DNA of 64,000 nucleotides from Clostridium sp. BSD9I1 (GCF_900185645.1 NZ_FYAM01000023.1:186001-250000), one strand, 5' to 3'. Positions 8,924-17,603 are shown, counted from the first letter of the stretch. The notes: a model not told the origin generated them from the sequence alone. Numbers and translations are program-made.

Positions 8924-10633
8924 ATGGAAAAACCAGAAATCCTATATTCAGTTAAAGCTCAGAGAGGTTCAGAATTAAGATGTAAGGGCTGGAAGCAAGA
9001 AACCATACTTAGAATGTTAGAAAACAATATGGAAAATGCAGAAATACCTGAATTACTAGTTATCTATGGTGGTAATGGTAAGTGTGCTAGAAATTGGGAG
9101 TCATATCATGCAATAGTTAAATCACTTAAGGAATTAGAAGACGATGAAACTTTAGTTGTACAATCAGGTATGCCAGTAGCAATATTTAAAACTCATAAAT
9201 ATGCTCCAAGTGTTGTAATGGCTACCACAAATATAATGAAAGCTGATTGGCCAACATTTTATGATCTTCAGGACAAGAATTTAACTATGTTTGCTCAGTA
9301 TACTGCTGCTCCTTGGGAGTATATAGGAACTCAAGGTGTTATAGAAGGAACATTTGAAACATTATCAGCTATAGCTATGCAAAAGTTTAATGGTGATTTA
9401 TCGGGAAGAATTTACCTAACTGCTGGAGCAGGTGGAATGGGTGGAAACCAAAGCTGGGCGATGAAGATGCATGGTGGAGTTGCTATAGTAGTTGATGCTG
9501 ATGAAAGAGTAATTAGAAGACGTATAGAAAAGGACTACATGGATACTATAGTATATTCTATGGATGAAGCGATAGAAATGGCTACAGCTGCAGCAGCTAA
9601 GAAAGAACCATTGTCTATAGGAGTTGTAGGAAATGCTGCTGACTTATTTGAGTATGCATATAATAAAGGATTTATGCCAGACATAATAAGTGAAATGTGT
9701 CCATGTCATGATCCAATTTCATATATACCATCTGGATATACTGGAGAAGCAGCAGACGCATTTAGAGCTGAAGATCGTGAACTTTATCTAGAAAAAGCTA
9801 GAGAGACTATGATAAGACAATTACGTGCAATGAATGCATATTTTGCAAAGGGTGTTGAAGTATTTGAATATGGAACAAGTATAAGAAAAGAATGCCGCGA
9901 TGCAGGAATGCCTAAAGAGGAAGCATTTACAATCCCAGGATTTGTTGCTAAGTATATTCGTCCTTTATTCTGTGAAGGTCGTGGACCATTTAGATGGACC
10001 TGTATATCAGGGGATCCAGAGGACCTTGCTAAGACAGATGCACTTGCATTAGAGTTATTTAAAAATGACCCACTAGTAACAAGATGGATAACACTTGCTC
10101 ATAAACACCTTCCAATAGAAGGGCTTCCAGCAAGAGTTTGTTACATGGCATTTGGAGAACGTAAAAAATTTGCACTAGCTGTAAATGAACTTATTAAAAA
10201 GGGAGAAATTAAGGGACCGGTGGCTTTCTCAAGAGACAACTTAGACTGTGGCTCTATAGTTAATCCAACCTTTGAATCAGAAAATATGAAAGATGGTAGC
10301 GATTTGATTTCTGACTGGCCATATTTGAATGGATTGCTTAATGCTGTGGGAATGTGTGACTTAATAGCTATACAATCTAACTACTCCATGGGTGAAGCAG
10401 TGCATACAGGAGTTACAATGATTGCAGATGGTACTGATGAAGCAGCTATGAGACTTGAAGTTTGTATGGCAACAGACTCTGGAATAGGTATCATAAGACA
10501 TGCTCAAGCTGGATATGAAACTTCAAGGGAAATTGCTGAAGGAAGAGGAAAATATACAACTGATAGTATTAAGGTTCCATTATGGTGGACACCAGAAGCA
10601 ACATTTGGACCAAATGGAAAAGCTCCAAGATAA
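8924..10633 (+). CDS. hutU: Urocanate hydratase (urocanase)
   Basis: This 569-residue cytoplasmic enzyme converts urocanate to 4-imidazolone-5-propionate, the second step of histidine breakdown, using a tightly bound NAD+. The glycine-rich NAD+ site GAGGMGGNQ lies near residues 168-176. The family segment GMCDLIAIQ, followed by NYSMGEAVHTG, is near 470-490. Length is normal for the family. The start codon follows an AAGGGGG site. The gene is first in the hut operon, directly behind the sigma-54 promoter. A 106-bp gap with a hairpin separates it from hutI. Confidence 0.96.
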   Translation: MEKPEILYSVKAQRGSELRCKGWKQETILRMLENNMENAEIPELLVIYGGNGKCARNWESYHAIVKSLKELEDDETLVVQSGMPVAIFKTHKYAPSVVMATTNIMKADWPTFYDLQDKNLTMFAQYTAAPWEYIGTQGVIEGTFETLSAIAMQKFNGDLSGRIYLTAGAGGMGGNQSWAMKMHGGVAIVVDADERVIRRRIEKDYMDTIVYSMDEAIEMATAAAAKKEPLSIGVVGNAADLFEYAYNKGFMPDIISEMCPCHDPISYIPSGYTGEAADAFRAEDRELYLEKARETMIRQLRAMNAYFAKGVEVFEYGTSIRKECRDAGMPKEEAFTIPGFVAKYIRPLFCEGRGPFRWTCISGDPEDLAKTDALALELFKNDPLVTRWITLAHKHLPIEGLPARVCYMAFGERKKFALAVNELIKKGEIKGPVAFSRDNLDCGSIVNPTFESENMKDGSDLISDWPYLNGLLNAVGMCDLIAIQSNYSMGEAVHTGVTMIADGTDEAAMRLEVCMATDSGIGIIRHAQAGYETSREIAEGRGKYTTDSIKVPLWWTPEATFGPNGKAPR

Positions 10634-10684
10634 TAGTTATCGAGCCATTAAAATATTAATATAAATCATAATTTTTATTGCAGC

Positions 10685-10713
10685 TGTACCTCTTCAGAAA
10701 TTGGAGAGGTACA
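10685..10713 (+). other. Hairpin between hutU and hutI
   Basis: A 9-bp perfect inverted repeat TGTACCTCT / AGAGGTACA with an 11-nt loop lies in the gap between hutU and hutI. It lacks a T tract, so it is not a standard terminator. It may affect mRNA processing or stability, or relative expression of the two genes. Confidence 0.45.
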
Positions 10714-10739
10714 AATTACATTATTAGAGGTGAGCTTAA

Positions 10740-12041
10740 ATGGAGAAAGGGAAATGTAAATTAAAAGTTGATTTACTTATTGAAGATTGTTCACAATTAG
10801 TAACTTGCAAGAAAGATTCTATAGATGAAATCGGACTAATAGAAAATGGATGGATTGCAATAAAAGGTGAGAAAATCGTTGCAGTAGGGTCTAGAGAAGA
10901 TGTAATAGGGCTAGTGGATTGCAGTAAAGCAAGTATAATAAGTGCTAAAGGAAAAGTAGTAGTGCCTGGATTTATTGATGCTCATACTCATTTAGTTTTT
11001 GGAGGATCTAGAGTTAGGGAGTATGCTGCTAGATTAACTACAGATGACCCAAAAGTATTACAGGACATGGGAATTAAGACAGGGATAATGGTAACGGTAG
11101 AAATGACCAGAAATGCCTCAACAGAATCCTTATATAAAACAGCTGCAAGTAGACTATACAACATGCTAAGTTCTGGGACTACAACTGTGGAAAGCAAAAG
11201 TGGATATGGGCTTACTACTGTAGATGAAATAAAAATGTTAAAAATTAACGACCAATTAAATGAAAGCTTGCCTATAGACATAGTTTCTACTTTTTTAGGA
11301 GCTCATGGATGGCCAGATGACATACCACGTGAAAAATATATAGATACGCTAATAGAAGAAATGATACCCTGGGTGGCAAAGCTTGAGTTAGCAAAGTTCT
11401 GTGATATATGGTGTGATGATGGGCATTATACTGCAAAAGAATGTGAAAGAATACTGCAAGCGGCAAGAGATGTCGGTATTGAACCTAAGATACACACGGA
11501 TGCTTATTCTTATATAGGAGGGTCCGACTTAGCAGCTGATATGAAAATGATTTCAGCAGATCATCTAAATTACACACCAAAGTCTGTACTAAATAAATTA
11601 TCAAAAGCCAATGTACCAGGAGTACTACTTCCAGCAATTGATTTTGCTGTAAATCATCCAAAGCCCTTTGATCCAAGGTCAATGATAGAAGAAGGCATGA
11701 CTATAGCATTAGCTACTAATTGCTGTCCAGGCTGTTGGAACGAATCAATGCAGTTTATCATGGCTCTTGCTTGTAGAAGACATAGGATGAGTGCCGCAGA
11801 GGCATTAAGGGCAGCTACCTTAGGTGGAGCAATTGCCCTTGGCTTAGAAGAAGATAGGGGCTCTCTTGAAGTTGGAAAGCTTGCAGATATTCAGATATGG
11901 GATGTTGACACCTATGAAGATGTGGTATATCGCTTGGGTGGAAATGTTGTGGAAAAAGTAATAAAGAGGGGAAAGGTTGTAATAGAAAATAACTTATCAG
12001 GGTTTTCTTTTATTAACAATACTGTGAAAAAGGATGATTAA
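10740..12041 (+). CDS. hutI: Imidazolonepropionase
   Basis: This 433-residue metal-dependent amidohydrolase opens 4-imidazolone-5-propionate to N-formimino-L-glutamate, the third step of histidine catabolism. The metal-binding DAHTH motif lies near residues 80-84. Further conserved pieces are SKSGYGL near 158, the metal histidine in GAHG near 188, HTDAYS near 257, and the C-terminal amidohydrolase tail with GKLADI near 380. The start has an AGAGGTGAG site. Its stop codon lies just ahead of the start of the cyclodeaminase gene, and the two are almost certainly translationally coupled. Confidence 0.95.
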   Translation: MEKGKCKLKVDLLIEDCSQLVTCKKDSIDEIGLIENGWIAIKGEKIVAVGSREDVIGLVDCSKASIISAKGKVVVPGFIDAHTHLVFGGSRVREYAARLTTDDPKVLQDMGIKTGIMVTVEMTRNASTESLYKTAASRLYNMLSSGTTTVESKSGYGLTTVDEIKMLKINDQLNESLPIDIVSTFLGAHGWPDDIPREKYIDTLIEEMIPWVAKLELAKFCDIWCDDGHYTAKECERILQAARDVGIEPKIHTDAYSYIGGSDLAADMKMISADHLNYTPKSVLNKLSKANVPGVLLPAIDFAVNHPKPFDPRSMIEEGMTIALATNCCPGCWNESMQFIMALACRRHRMSAAEALRAATLGGAIALGLEEDRGSLEVGKLADIQIWDVDTYEDVVYRLGGNVVEKVIKRGKVVIENNLSGFSFINNTVKKDD

Positions 12042-12042
12042 T

Positions 12043-12630
12043 ATGAATTACATTGATGCACTAAATAAAATTATCGATTCCAGAGATTTTACAGTAGGTG
12101 GAGGATCAGCAGCGGCTTTAGCAGGAGCAATGGCTGCAGGACTTATTGGTATGGTAGCTAGATTATCTACTAAAAAGGAATATGGACTTTCAGCTGAGAA
12201 GTATATTTGTATTGCTGATAAGTTAGATGAAATCGGTAAAAATTTACTTGATGGGGCAGTAAAGGATACGGATTCATTTAAAAAAATAATAGAAGCTTAT
12301 GCTATGCCTAAGGAAACCGAAGATGAGAAATTAGCTCGCAGTCAAGCTGTTCAAGAGTCTGCAATAGGGGCAGCTACTGTTCCATTAAACAATGGAAAAC
12401 TTTGCAGAGAAATTTTTGATTTTTATATTTTAATAGAAGGTAAGTGTAATCCTAATGCTGCTTCGGATTTAGAGGAAGGAAAGTTACTTTTAAATGCAGC
12501 AATTTCAGGTTGTGTGCTAAATATAGAAGCTAATCTTCCATTGATTAAAAATGTAGATATTAAATCGAAATTTCAAAAGGAGATTGATTATCTGAACTGT
12601 ATATCACAAAAGGAACATTTTAAATATTAA
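12043..12630 (+). CDS. fchA: Formiminotetrahydrofolate cyclodeaminase-family protein
   Basis: This 195-residue protein belongs to the cyclodeaminase/cyclohydrolase family, the fold of the C-terminal half of mammalian FTCD. It should convert 5-formimino-THF to 5,10-methenyl-THF and ammonia. The N-terminus has the family signature GGGSAAALAGAMAA (about residues 15-28). The start at 12043 is preferred over an in-frame ATG at 12034, because the Shine-Dalgarno AAAGGA ends at 12034 and would overlap that ATG. It follows hutI with 1 bp between and precedes the carrier gene. No glutamate formiminotransferase is present in this operon, although the cyclodeaminase needs the product of that enzyme. Confidence 0.85.
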   Translation: MNYIDALNKIIDSRDFTVGGGSAAALAGAMAAGLIGMVARLSTKKEYGLSAEKYICIADKLDEIGKNLLDGAVKDTDSFKKIIEAYAMPKETEDEKLARSQAVQESAIGAATVPLNNGKLCREIFDFYILIEGKCNPNAASDLEEGKLLLNAAISGCVLNIEANLPLIKNVDIKSKFQKEIDYLNCISQKEHFKY

Positions 12631-12642
12631 GGGGGATATTAT

Positions 12643-13950
12643 ATGTTAACAAATCCTGTAATACTATCAGTTTTAGTGATGTCAATACTGTGTCTTTTAA
12701 AGTTAAATGTTCTCATTGCTTTAATACTTGCAGCTCTAGTAGGTGGAACTGCAGCGGGCATGCCTATTTCTAAAACTATGGAGGTATTAATTGGAGGTAT
12801 GGGAGGAAACTCTCAAACAGCACTAAGTTATATTTTGCTTGGAGCATTAGCAGCAGCCATACACAAAACGGGAGCAGCAGAAGTTCTCTCTATAAAAATT
12901 GCAGGATGGATTAAGGGGAAAAAGATTATTTTGCTATTTATATTTGCGATAGTTGCTTGTTTGTCAGGAACAGTTATACCCGTTCATATAGCTTTTATAC
13001 CAATTCTTATACCACCATTATTATCATTAATGAATAAACTTAAGATGGATAGAAGAGGAGCGGCATGTGCCTTGGCTTTTGGATTAAAAGCTCCATATAT
13101 TACTTGGCCTATTGGTTACGGATTAATATTTCATGGAATAATAAAGGATCAAATGGTAGCTAATGGAATGCCTGTAACTCTGGACATGGTTTGGAAGGCT
13201 ACTTGGGTTGGGGGACTTGCCATGCTAGTTGGTTTTATTATTTCTTTATTTACCTATAGAAAACCAAGAGACTATGAGATTGTATCCATACAAGAAGAAC
13301 AGGTAGCAGCAGTAAAAGAAGAAGTTAAGATTACCTCAGCTCATATAGCTACACTATTAGCTGGAGTTGCAGCATTAGGTATTCAACTAGCATTTGGATC
13401 ATTGCCACTTGGAGCAATTGTAGGGCTTGCCATTATGATAGGGGCAAGAGCAATCAAATGGAGTGATATGGATGAAATGCTTAATGGTGGTATTAAGATG
13501 ATGGGACTTATAGCATTTGTTATGCTAGTTGCAGCTGGTTATGCAGCTGTAATTAGAGAAACTGGTGGTGTTGAAACCTTAGTAAATGCAGCTGCTGGAG
13601 CTATGGGTGGAAGTAAACCTGTTGCGGCTTTTGTTATGTTATTATTAGGATTACTAGTAACTATGGGAATTGGGACATCTTTTGGAACAGTTCCAATTCT
13701 TGCAGCAATATATGTACCTCTTTGTATAGCTATAGGGTTTAGTCCAAAGTCTACCATACTATTGATAGCTATTGCAGGTGCTCTAGGAGATGCGGGATCT
13801 CCTGCATCAGATACTGCACTAGGGCCAACAGCAGGGTTGAGTGTAGATGGGCAGCATGATCATATCTGGGATACTTGTGTTCCTACATTCTTGCATTATA
13901 ATATACCGCTTTTTATATTAGGTTTGATAGGAGCTCTTATGTTCACATAA
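12643..13950 (+). CDS. NhaC-family (Na+/H+ antiporter-like) transporter, candidate histidine carrier
   Basis: This 435-residue integral membrane protein has about 11-12 hydrophobic segments and a short cytoplasmic charged loop near residues 210-228. The sequence resembles the NhaC-type Na+/H+ antiporter family. Tracts such as GDAGSPASDTALGPT (near 385-399) look like the conserved half-helix region of that family. It lies inside the hut operon, 12 bp after the cyclodeaminase gene and before hutH, with its own AAGGGGG site. No other permease is in the operon. Histidine (or urocanate) uptake, perhaps coupled to Na+ or H+, is an inference from context; an ion antiporter role is the alternative. 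Confidence 0.8.
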   Translation: MLTNPVILSVLVMSILCLLKLNVLIALILAALVGGTAAGMPISKTMEVLIGGMGGNSQTALSYILLGALAAAIHKTGAAEVLSIKIAGWIKGKKIILLFIFAIVACLSGTVIPVHIAFIPILIPPLLSLMNKLKMDRRGAACALAFGLKAPYITWPIGYGLIFHGIIKDQMVANGMPVTLDMVWKATWVGGLAMLVGFIISLFTYRKPRDYEIVSIQEEQVAAVKEEVKITSAHIATLLAGVAALGIQLAFGSLPLGAIVGLAIMIGARAIKWSDMDEMLNGGIKMMGLIAFVMLVAAGYAAVIRETGGVETLVNAAAGAMGGSKPVAAFVMLLLGLLVTMGIGTSFGTVPILAAIYVPLCIAIGFSPKSTILLIAIAGALGDAGSPASDTALGPTAGLSVDGQHDHIWDTCVPTFLHYNIPLFILGLIGALMFT

Positions 13951-13975
13951 AAAATGCAAAGCAATTTTTAGGAGT

Positions 13976-14054
13976 AAGGTTCTAGGAGCTAGGAGTTAGG
14001 AAATGTACAAATTTTGTATGGCAAAATTTCTTCCAAACTAGTACCTAGCACCTT
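13976..14054. repeat. Imperfect palindromic repeat with CTAGGAG-type units
   Basis: Between the carrier gene and hutH lies an imperfect palindrome. The centre is a clean hairpin AAATTTTG-TATGG-CAAAATTT (14009-14029). The flanks carry several related CTAGGAG units on the left and CTAGTAC/CTAGCAC units on the right. The flanks are roughly three-quarters complementary. It lacks a T tract. It looks like a small palindromic intergenic repeat; whether it has copies elsewhere cannot be seen here. Confidence 0.5.
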
Positions 14055-14131
14055 AATCCTAGTACTTAAGTATTTGAAATTATAGGGAGATGTATGAAAT
14101 ACGTAATAAAAACTAAAGGGGGATTTCTTAA

Positions 14132-15658
14132 ATGAGTATTATATATATTGATGGAAATAGTTTAACATTAGAGGATCTTGTAAAGGTTGCTAGAGAAAAT
14201 TATAAGGTGGAATTAACTAAGGAAGCAGCTGAAAGAGTAAATAAAGCAAGAGCTTTAGTTGATGAATTTGTAGATGGTGGAGAAGTTATATACGGAATTA
14301 CTACAGGATTTGGATTATTTAGTGATGTTCTTATATCAAAGGATCAAACTAAAGAACTTCAAAAAAATTTAATTATAAGTGATGCTTGTGGAGTAGGTAA
14401 TCCTTATCCTGAAGAAGTTGTAAGGGCAGCTATGCTTTTAAGAGCTAATGCTTTATCAAAGGGCTATTCTGGAATAAGGTTAAGTGTGTTAAATACATTA
14501 ATAGAAATGCTAAATAAATGTGTACATCCCATAATACCTGAAAAGGGTTCTGTAGGTGCTAGCGGTGACTTGTGTCCATTAGCTCATATGGTTTTAGTAA
14601 TGCTGGGAGAAGGAGAAGCTATTTATCAAGGGGAAAGATTGTCTGGTAAGGAAGCAATGGCTAAAGCTAAAATAGATACTGTAGAACTAATTTCAAAGGA
14701 AGGCTTGGCACTAATAAATGGTACCCAGGTTCTAACAGCTGTTGGAGCATTGGCAGCTTATGATGCAAAAAAGCTTACAAAGCTTGCAGATATAGCTGCA
14801 GCTATGACAGCAGAAGCATTAAATGGAATAGTAGATGCTTATGATGAAAAAGTTCAGCAGGTAAGACCTCATAATGGTCAAATTATATGTGCGCAAAATA
14901 TGCTTAAAATATTAAATGGTAGTAAGTCCACTTCTAGACAAGGTGAGATAAGAGTACAGGATGCTTACACTTTAAGATGTGTACCTCAAATTCATGGCGC
15001 TAGTAGAGATGCTATAGATTATGTTGTAGATAGGGTCAGCACAGAAATCAACTCTGCTACCGATAATCCGTTAATATTTGCAGATGATAGACAAGTTATA
15101 TCAGGAGGAAATTTCCATGGACAACCAATGGCATTAGCGTTTGATTTCTTAGGAATTGCTGTGGCTGAACTTGCCAATGTTAGTGAAAGAAGAATTGATA
15201 GACTTGTGAATCCTTCATCAAGTGGGCTACCAGCGTTTTTAGTTAAAAATGGTGGATTAAATTGTGGATTTATGATACCACAATATGTTGCTGCAGCTTT
15301 AGTGTCTGAAAATAAAGTATTAGCACATCCTGCATGTGTAGATTCTATACCTACTTCAGCTAATCAAGAGGATCATGTTAGCATGGGTTCTATTTCAGCT
15401 AGAAAGTCTAGAGAAATTTTAAATAATGTTATGAATGTTCTTGCTATAGAGATAATGACCTCAGCGCAAGCAATAGATTTTGGAGCTTCAGATAAACTTG
15501 CTTCTGGGACAAGAGCGGCATATAATAAAATAAGAGAGGAAGTGGCCACTTTAGAAAATGATAGAATTATGTATTTAGATATAAATAAATGTTATAAATT
15601 AATAGCAAGTCATAAGTTGGTGGAAATAGTGGAAGAAGAAATAGGAGAGTTAAAATAA
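14132..15658 (+). CDS. hutH: Histidine ammonia-lyase
   Basis: This 508-residue enzyme deaminates L-histidine to trans-urocanate, the first step of the pathway. The autocatalytic MIO cofactor triad Ala-Ser-Gly is residues 143-145, inside GASGDLCPL. The catalytic Tyr lies in GITTGFG near residue 54. The conserved segments TDNPL (near 311) and GNFHGQ (near 329) are present. Length matches the family. The start follows an AAAGGGGG site. It is the last hut gene, behind a 181-bp gap with a palindromic repeat. No terminator is visible after it before the sigma-A promoter of the T-box unit. Confidence 0.97.
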   Translation: MSIIYIDGNSLTLEDLVKVARENYKVELTKEAAERVNKARALVDEFVDGGEVIYGITTGFGLFSDVLISKDQTKELQKNLIISDACGVGNPYPEEVVRAAMLLRANALSKGYSGIRLSVLNTLIEMLNKCVHPIIPEKGSVGASGDLCPLAHMVLVMLGEGEAIYQGERLSGKEAMAKAKIDTVELISKEGLALINGTQVLTAVGALAAYDAKKLTKLADIAAAMTAEALNGIVDAYDEKVQQVRPHNGQIICAQNMLKILNGSKSTSRQGEIRVQDAYTLRCVPQIHGASRDAIDYVVDRVSTEINSATDNPLIFADDRQVISGGNFHGQPMALAFDFLGIAVAELANVSERRIDRLVNPSSSGLPAFLVKNGGLNCGFMIPQYVAAALVSENKVLAHPACVDSIPTSANQEDHVSMGSISARKSREILNNVMNVLAIEIMTSAQAIDFGASDKLASGTRAAYNKIREEVATLENDRIMYLDINKCYKLIASHKLVEIVEEEIGELK

Positions 15659-15682
15659 ATTAACGAGTATATAATTATTATA

Positions 15683-15711
15683 TTGACAATTTTTAAGATT
15701 ACAAATATAAT
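15683..15711 (+). promoter_or_regulatory. Consensus sigma-A promoter of the T-box/brnQ unit
   Basis: A perfect -35 TTGACA (15683-15688) and a perfect -10 TATAAT (15706-15711) are separated by 17 bp. Transcription should start near 15718, giving a leader of about 530 nt before brnQ. Confidence 0.92.
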
Positions 15712-15744
15712 AGTCATTAATAAATAAATTAATATTATGAATAT

Positions 15745-16075
15745 TAAAAGCTATGACAGAGAGAAAAATATTCAAATACTTTAATTACAGAGAATCAACA
15801 TTTGCTGAGAGTTGATGTTAAAGTGAATATATAATAGTAGCTCTAGAGCTTCCTTGTTGAAAAAAATGAGTAGATGAGGACGTATACCAGCGATATATGG
15901 TTAGGGTTCATCAGAGATAACATATAGTATGTATTAATTATACTTTATTTGTTATTTACTATAGATCGACCTGAAAAAGATGTGGTTATAATATAACCAT
16001 AAATAGGGTGGTACCGCGGAAGTATAGTCTTTCGTCCTTATAATATTTTAATTATAAGGACGAAGGGCTTTTTTT
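15745..16075 (+). promoter_or_regulatory. T-box riboswitch leader upstream of brnQ
   Basis: The conserved T-box sequence AGGGTGGTACCGCGG is at 16005-16019. It is followed by a terminator with a 14-bp perfect stem (16031-16044 and 16051-16064) and a T tract at 16069-16075. The T-box bulge reads TGGT, which pairs with an ACCA 3' end (discriminator A). Stem I lies at about 15750-15850, with nested complementary blocks (ATATTC/GAATAT, ACTTTAA/TTAAAGT, ATCAAC/GTTGAT). The specifier side reads GAATATATAATAG; ATA (Ile) is a plausible codon given the downstream branched-chain carrier, but TAT cannot be excluded by eye. Uncharged tRNA should favour the antiterminator and turn on brnQ. Confidence 0.93.
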
Positions 16076-16080
16076 ATTCT

Positions 16081-16206
16081 AAAGAATAAAAAAGGGGTGC
16101 AGGGGAAGAATTCCCCGTTTCTTTAAGGAGGGTGCTCAGACGCGGATGCGTCGTCGAAGGGAACCTAAGGTTCCATAGCGAAAGCGACGAAGGAGCTTTT
16201 TTATTA
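16081..16206 (+). other. GC-rich, multi-hairpin insert between T-box terminator and brnQ
   Basis: This stretch is much richer in G and C than its surroundings and folds into several hairpins: GGGGAA-GAA-TTCCCC (16102-16116), GACGC-GGAT-GCGTC (16139-16152), GGAACC-TAA-GGTTCC (about 16160-16174) and GCGAAAGC (about 16178-16185). An outer pairing GCTC (16134-16137) with GAGC (16193-16196) is followed by TTTTTT, so the whole looks like a branched terminator-like structure. It lies inside the brnQ leader, downstream of the T-box terminator. A GTG-initiated ORF runs through it in frame with brnQ but is not the likely start. Confidence 0.55.
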
Positions 16207-16245
16207 TCCATTTTTAAAATAAATAAATTAAGGGGTGTTTTATTC

Positions 16246-17550
16246 ATGAAAAAAACTACAAAGGATTTTTTAGTAATAGGTCTTGCATTGTTTGCTATGT
16301 TTTTTGGGGCAGGTAATTTAATTTTTCCTCCTTACCTTGGAAATTTAATGGGAAGTAAATTTATCTTAGCTACATTGGGATTTGTAATAACAGGAGTGGG
16401 GTTCCCGTTTCTAGGTATACTAGCTTGTACTAAGACCAATGGAAACTTTAATGATATGGCAGGAAAGGTAAGCAAAAGCTTTGCTATAATATGTTCTGTT
16501 GCTATTTTTTTAGCTATAGGACCAATGCTCGCAATACCAAGAACTGCAGCTACCACTTATGAATTAACTATACAGCCTGTATTTCCATGGATGTCCTCTA
16601 TGGTTTCTATGATTTTATACTTTGCACTAAATTTATGTTTCGTTTTAAGACCTTCTAAAGTAATAGATAGTATAGGAAAGTTTTTAACACCGGCCTTATT
16701 AATTGCCCTATTAATATTAATAATTAAGGGACTATTATCTCCAATAGGAATTGTTATAGATACAAATACATCATCTGTATTATCTAATTCCTTAATAGAA
16801 GGATATCAAACTATGGATGCTTTAGCTGGATTGATGTTCGCCACAGTAATTACTTCCTCAGTAATTCAAAAGGGTTATAAAAATAAGGAGGCTATAAGTA
16901 TAACAATAAAATCTGGGCTTGTTGCAATATTTGGATTAGCTATAGTATATGGTGGACTAATGTATTTAGGAGCGCAAACAAGTTCTATACTCCCAAAAGA
17001 TATATCTAAAACTGCTTTATTATTAGAAATATCAAAAAGAAGCTTAGGTGGATATGGAAGCACAATAATTGGAATTGCCATGGGGCTTGCTTGTTTTACT
17101 ACCTCTATAGGATTAATAACAGCAGGGGCAAGCTTTTTTGATAAAATAAGTAATGGAAAGTTACCATATAAAATAAATGCTATAGTAATATCTTTAGTTA
17201 GTATAGCTATGGGGAATTTTGGAGTAGATAAAATAGTTAAAATATCCGTACCGGTATTAAGTATCCTATATCCTGTGGCCATAACTCTTATATTAATAAC
17301 TTTATCTAAAGGTTTATCTAAAAATAATTTTGTGTTAAGGGCTTCAGTATATACTTCATTAATATTTGGGATAATTGAAACATTGCCATCTATAGGTGTT
17401 AATGGAGGATTTATTAAAGAATTTCTTAATATAATTCCATTATCAAGTATAGGATTTGCTTGGGTCACTCCTACACTACTATCTTTAGTAATATCATTAT
17501 TTATTACCAAAGGAAATGGAAATGGTTCTAATAAGATTTTAGAAAGCTAG
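16246..17550 (+). CDS. brnQ: Branched-chain amino acid carrier (LIVCS family)
   Basis: This 434-residue polytopic membrane protein of about 12 helices imports leucine, isoleucine and valine with Na+ or H+. The N-terminal KKTTKDFLVIGLALFAMFFG and the following GAGNLIFPPYLG (about 20-31) are hallmark LIVCS sequences. The start at 16246 follows AAGGGGTG. A longer in-frame reading from GTG 16132 would add 38 residues encoded by the structured leader and is rejected. The T-box leader places the gene under control of tRNA charging, and its family fits an Ile/Leu/Val signal. The gene ends at a bidirectional terminator. Confidence 0.93.
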   Translation: MKKTTKDFLVIGLALFAMFFGAGNLIFPPYLGNLMGSKFILATLGFVITGVGFPFLGILACTKTNGNFNDMAGKVSKSFAIICSVAIFLAIGPMLAIPRTAATTYELTIQPVFPWMSSMVSMILYFALNLCFVLRPSKVIDSIGKFLTPALLIALLILIIKGLLSPIGIVIDTNTSSVLSNSLIEGYQTMDALAGLMFATVITSSVIQKGYKNKEAISITIKSGLVAIFGLAIVYGGLMYLGAQTSSILPKDISKTALLLEISKRSLGGYGSTIIGIAMGLACFTTSIGLITAGASFFDKISNGKLPYKINAIVISLVSIAMGNFGVDKIVKISVPVLSILYPVAITLILITLSKGLSKNNFVLRASVYTSLIFGIIETLPSIGVNGGFIKEFLNIIPLSSIGFAWVTPTLLSLVISLFITKGNGNGSNKILES

Positions 17551-17570
17551 ATGTTCTTTCTGAAGTAAAT

Positions 17571-17601
17571 AAAAAAATCAGGGAAATTCCCTGATTTTTT
17601 T
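17571..17601. terminator. Bidirectional terminator between brnQ and the convergent hypothetical gene
   Basis: An inverted repeat centred on ATCAGGGAA/TTCCCTGAT with A7 on the left arm and T7 on the right sits between two convergent genes and can terminate both. Confidence 0.88.
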
Positions 17602-17603
17602 AT

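Noticed and set aside
12034-12042. Upstream ATG of the cyclodeaminase gene at 12034
   Set aside because: It overlaps the Shine-Dalgarno that serves the ATG at 12043.
13976-14054. CRISPR array
   Set aside because: The CTAGGAG-like units are short, imperfect and form a palindrome, without regular spacers. No cas gene is in the window.
16132-16245. In-frame GTG extension of brnQ by 38 residues
   Set aside because: It runs through the multi-hairpin leader, gives an atypical charged extension before the standard LIVCS N-terminus, and the ATG at 16246 has its own Shine-Dalgarno.
16875-17510. 211-codon open frame antisense to brnQ
   Set aside because: It lies fully inside brnQ on the other strand and its sequence mirrors the hydrophobic codon pattern of brnQ. 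No Shine-Dalgarno or promoter is seen.
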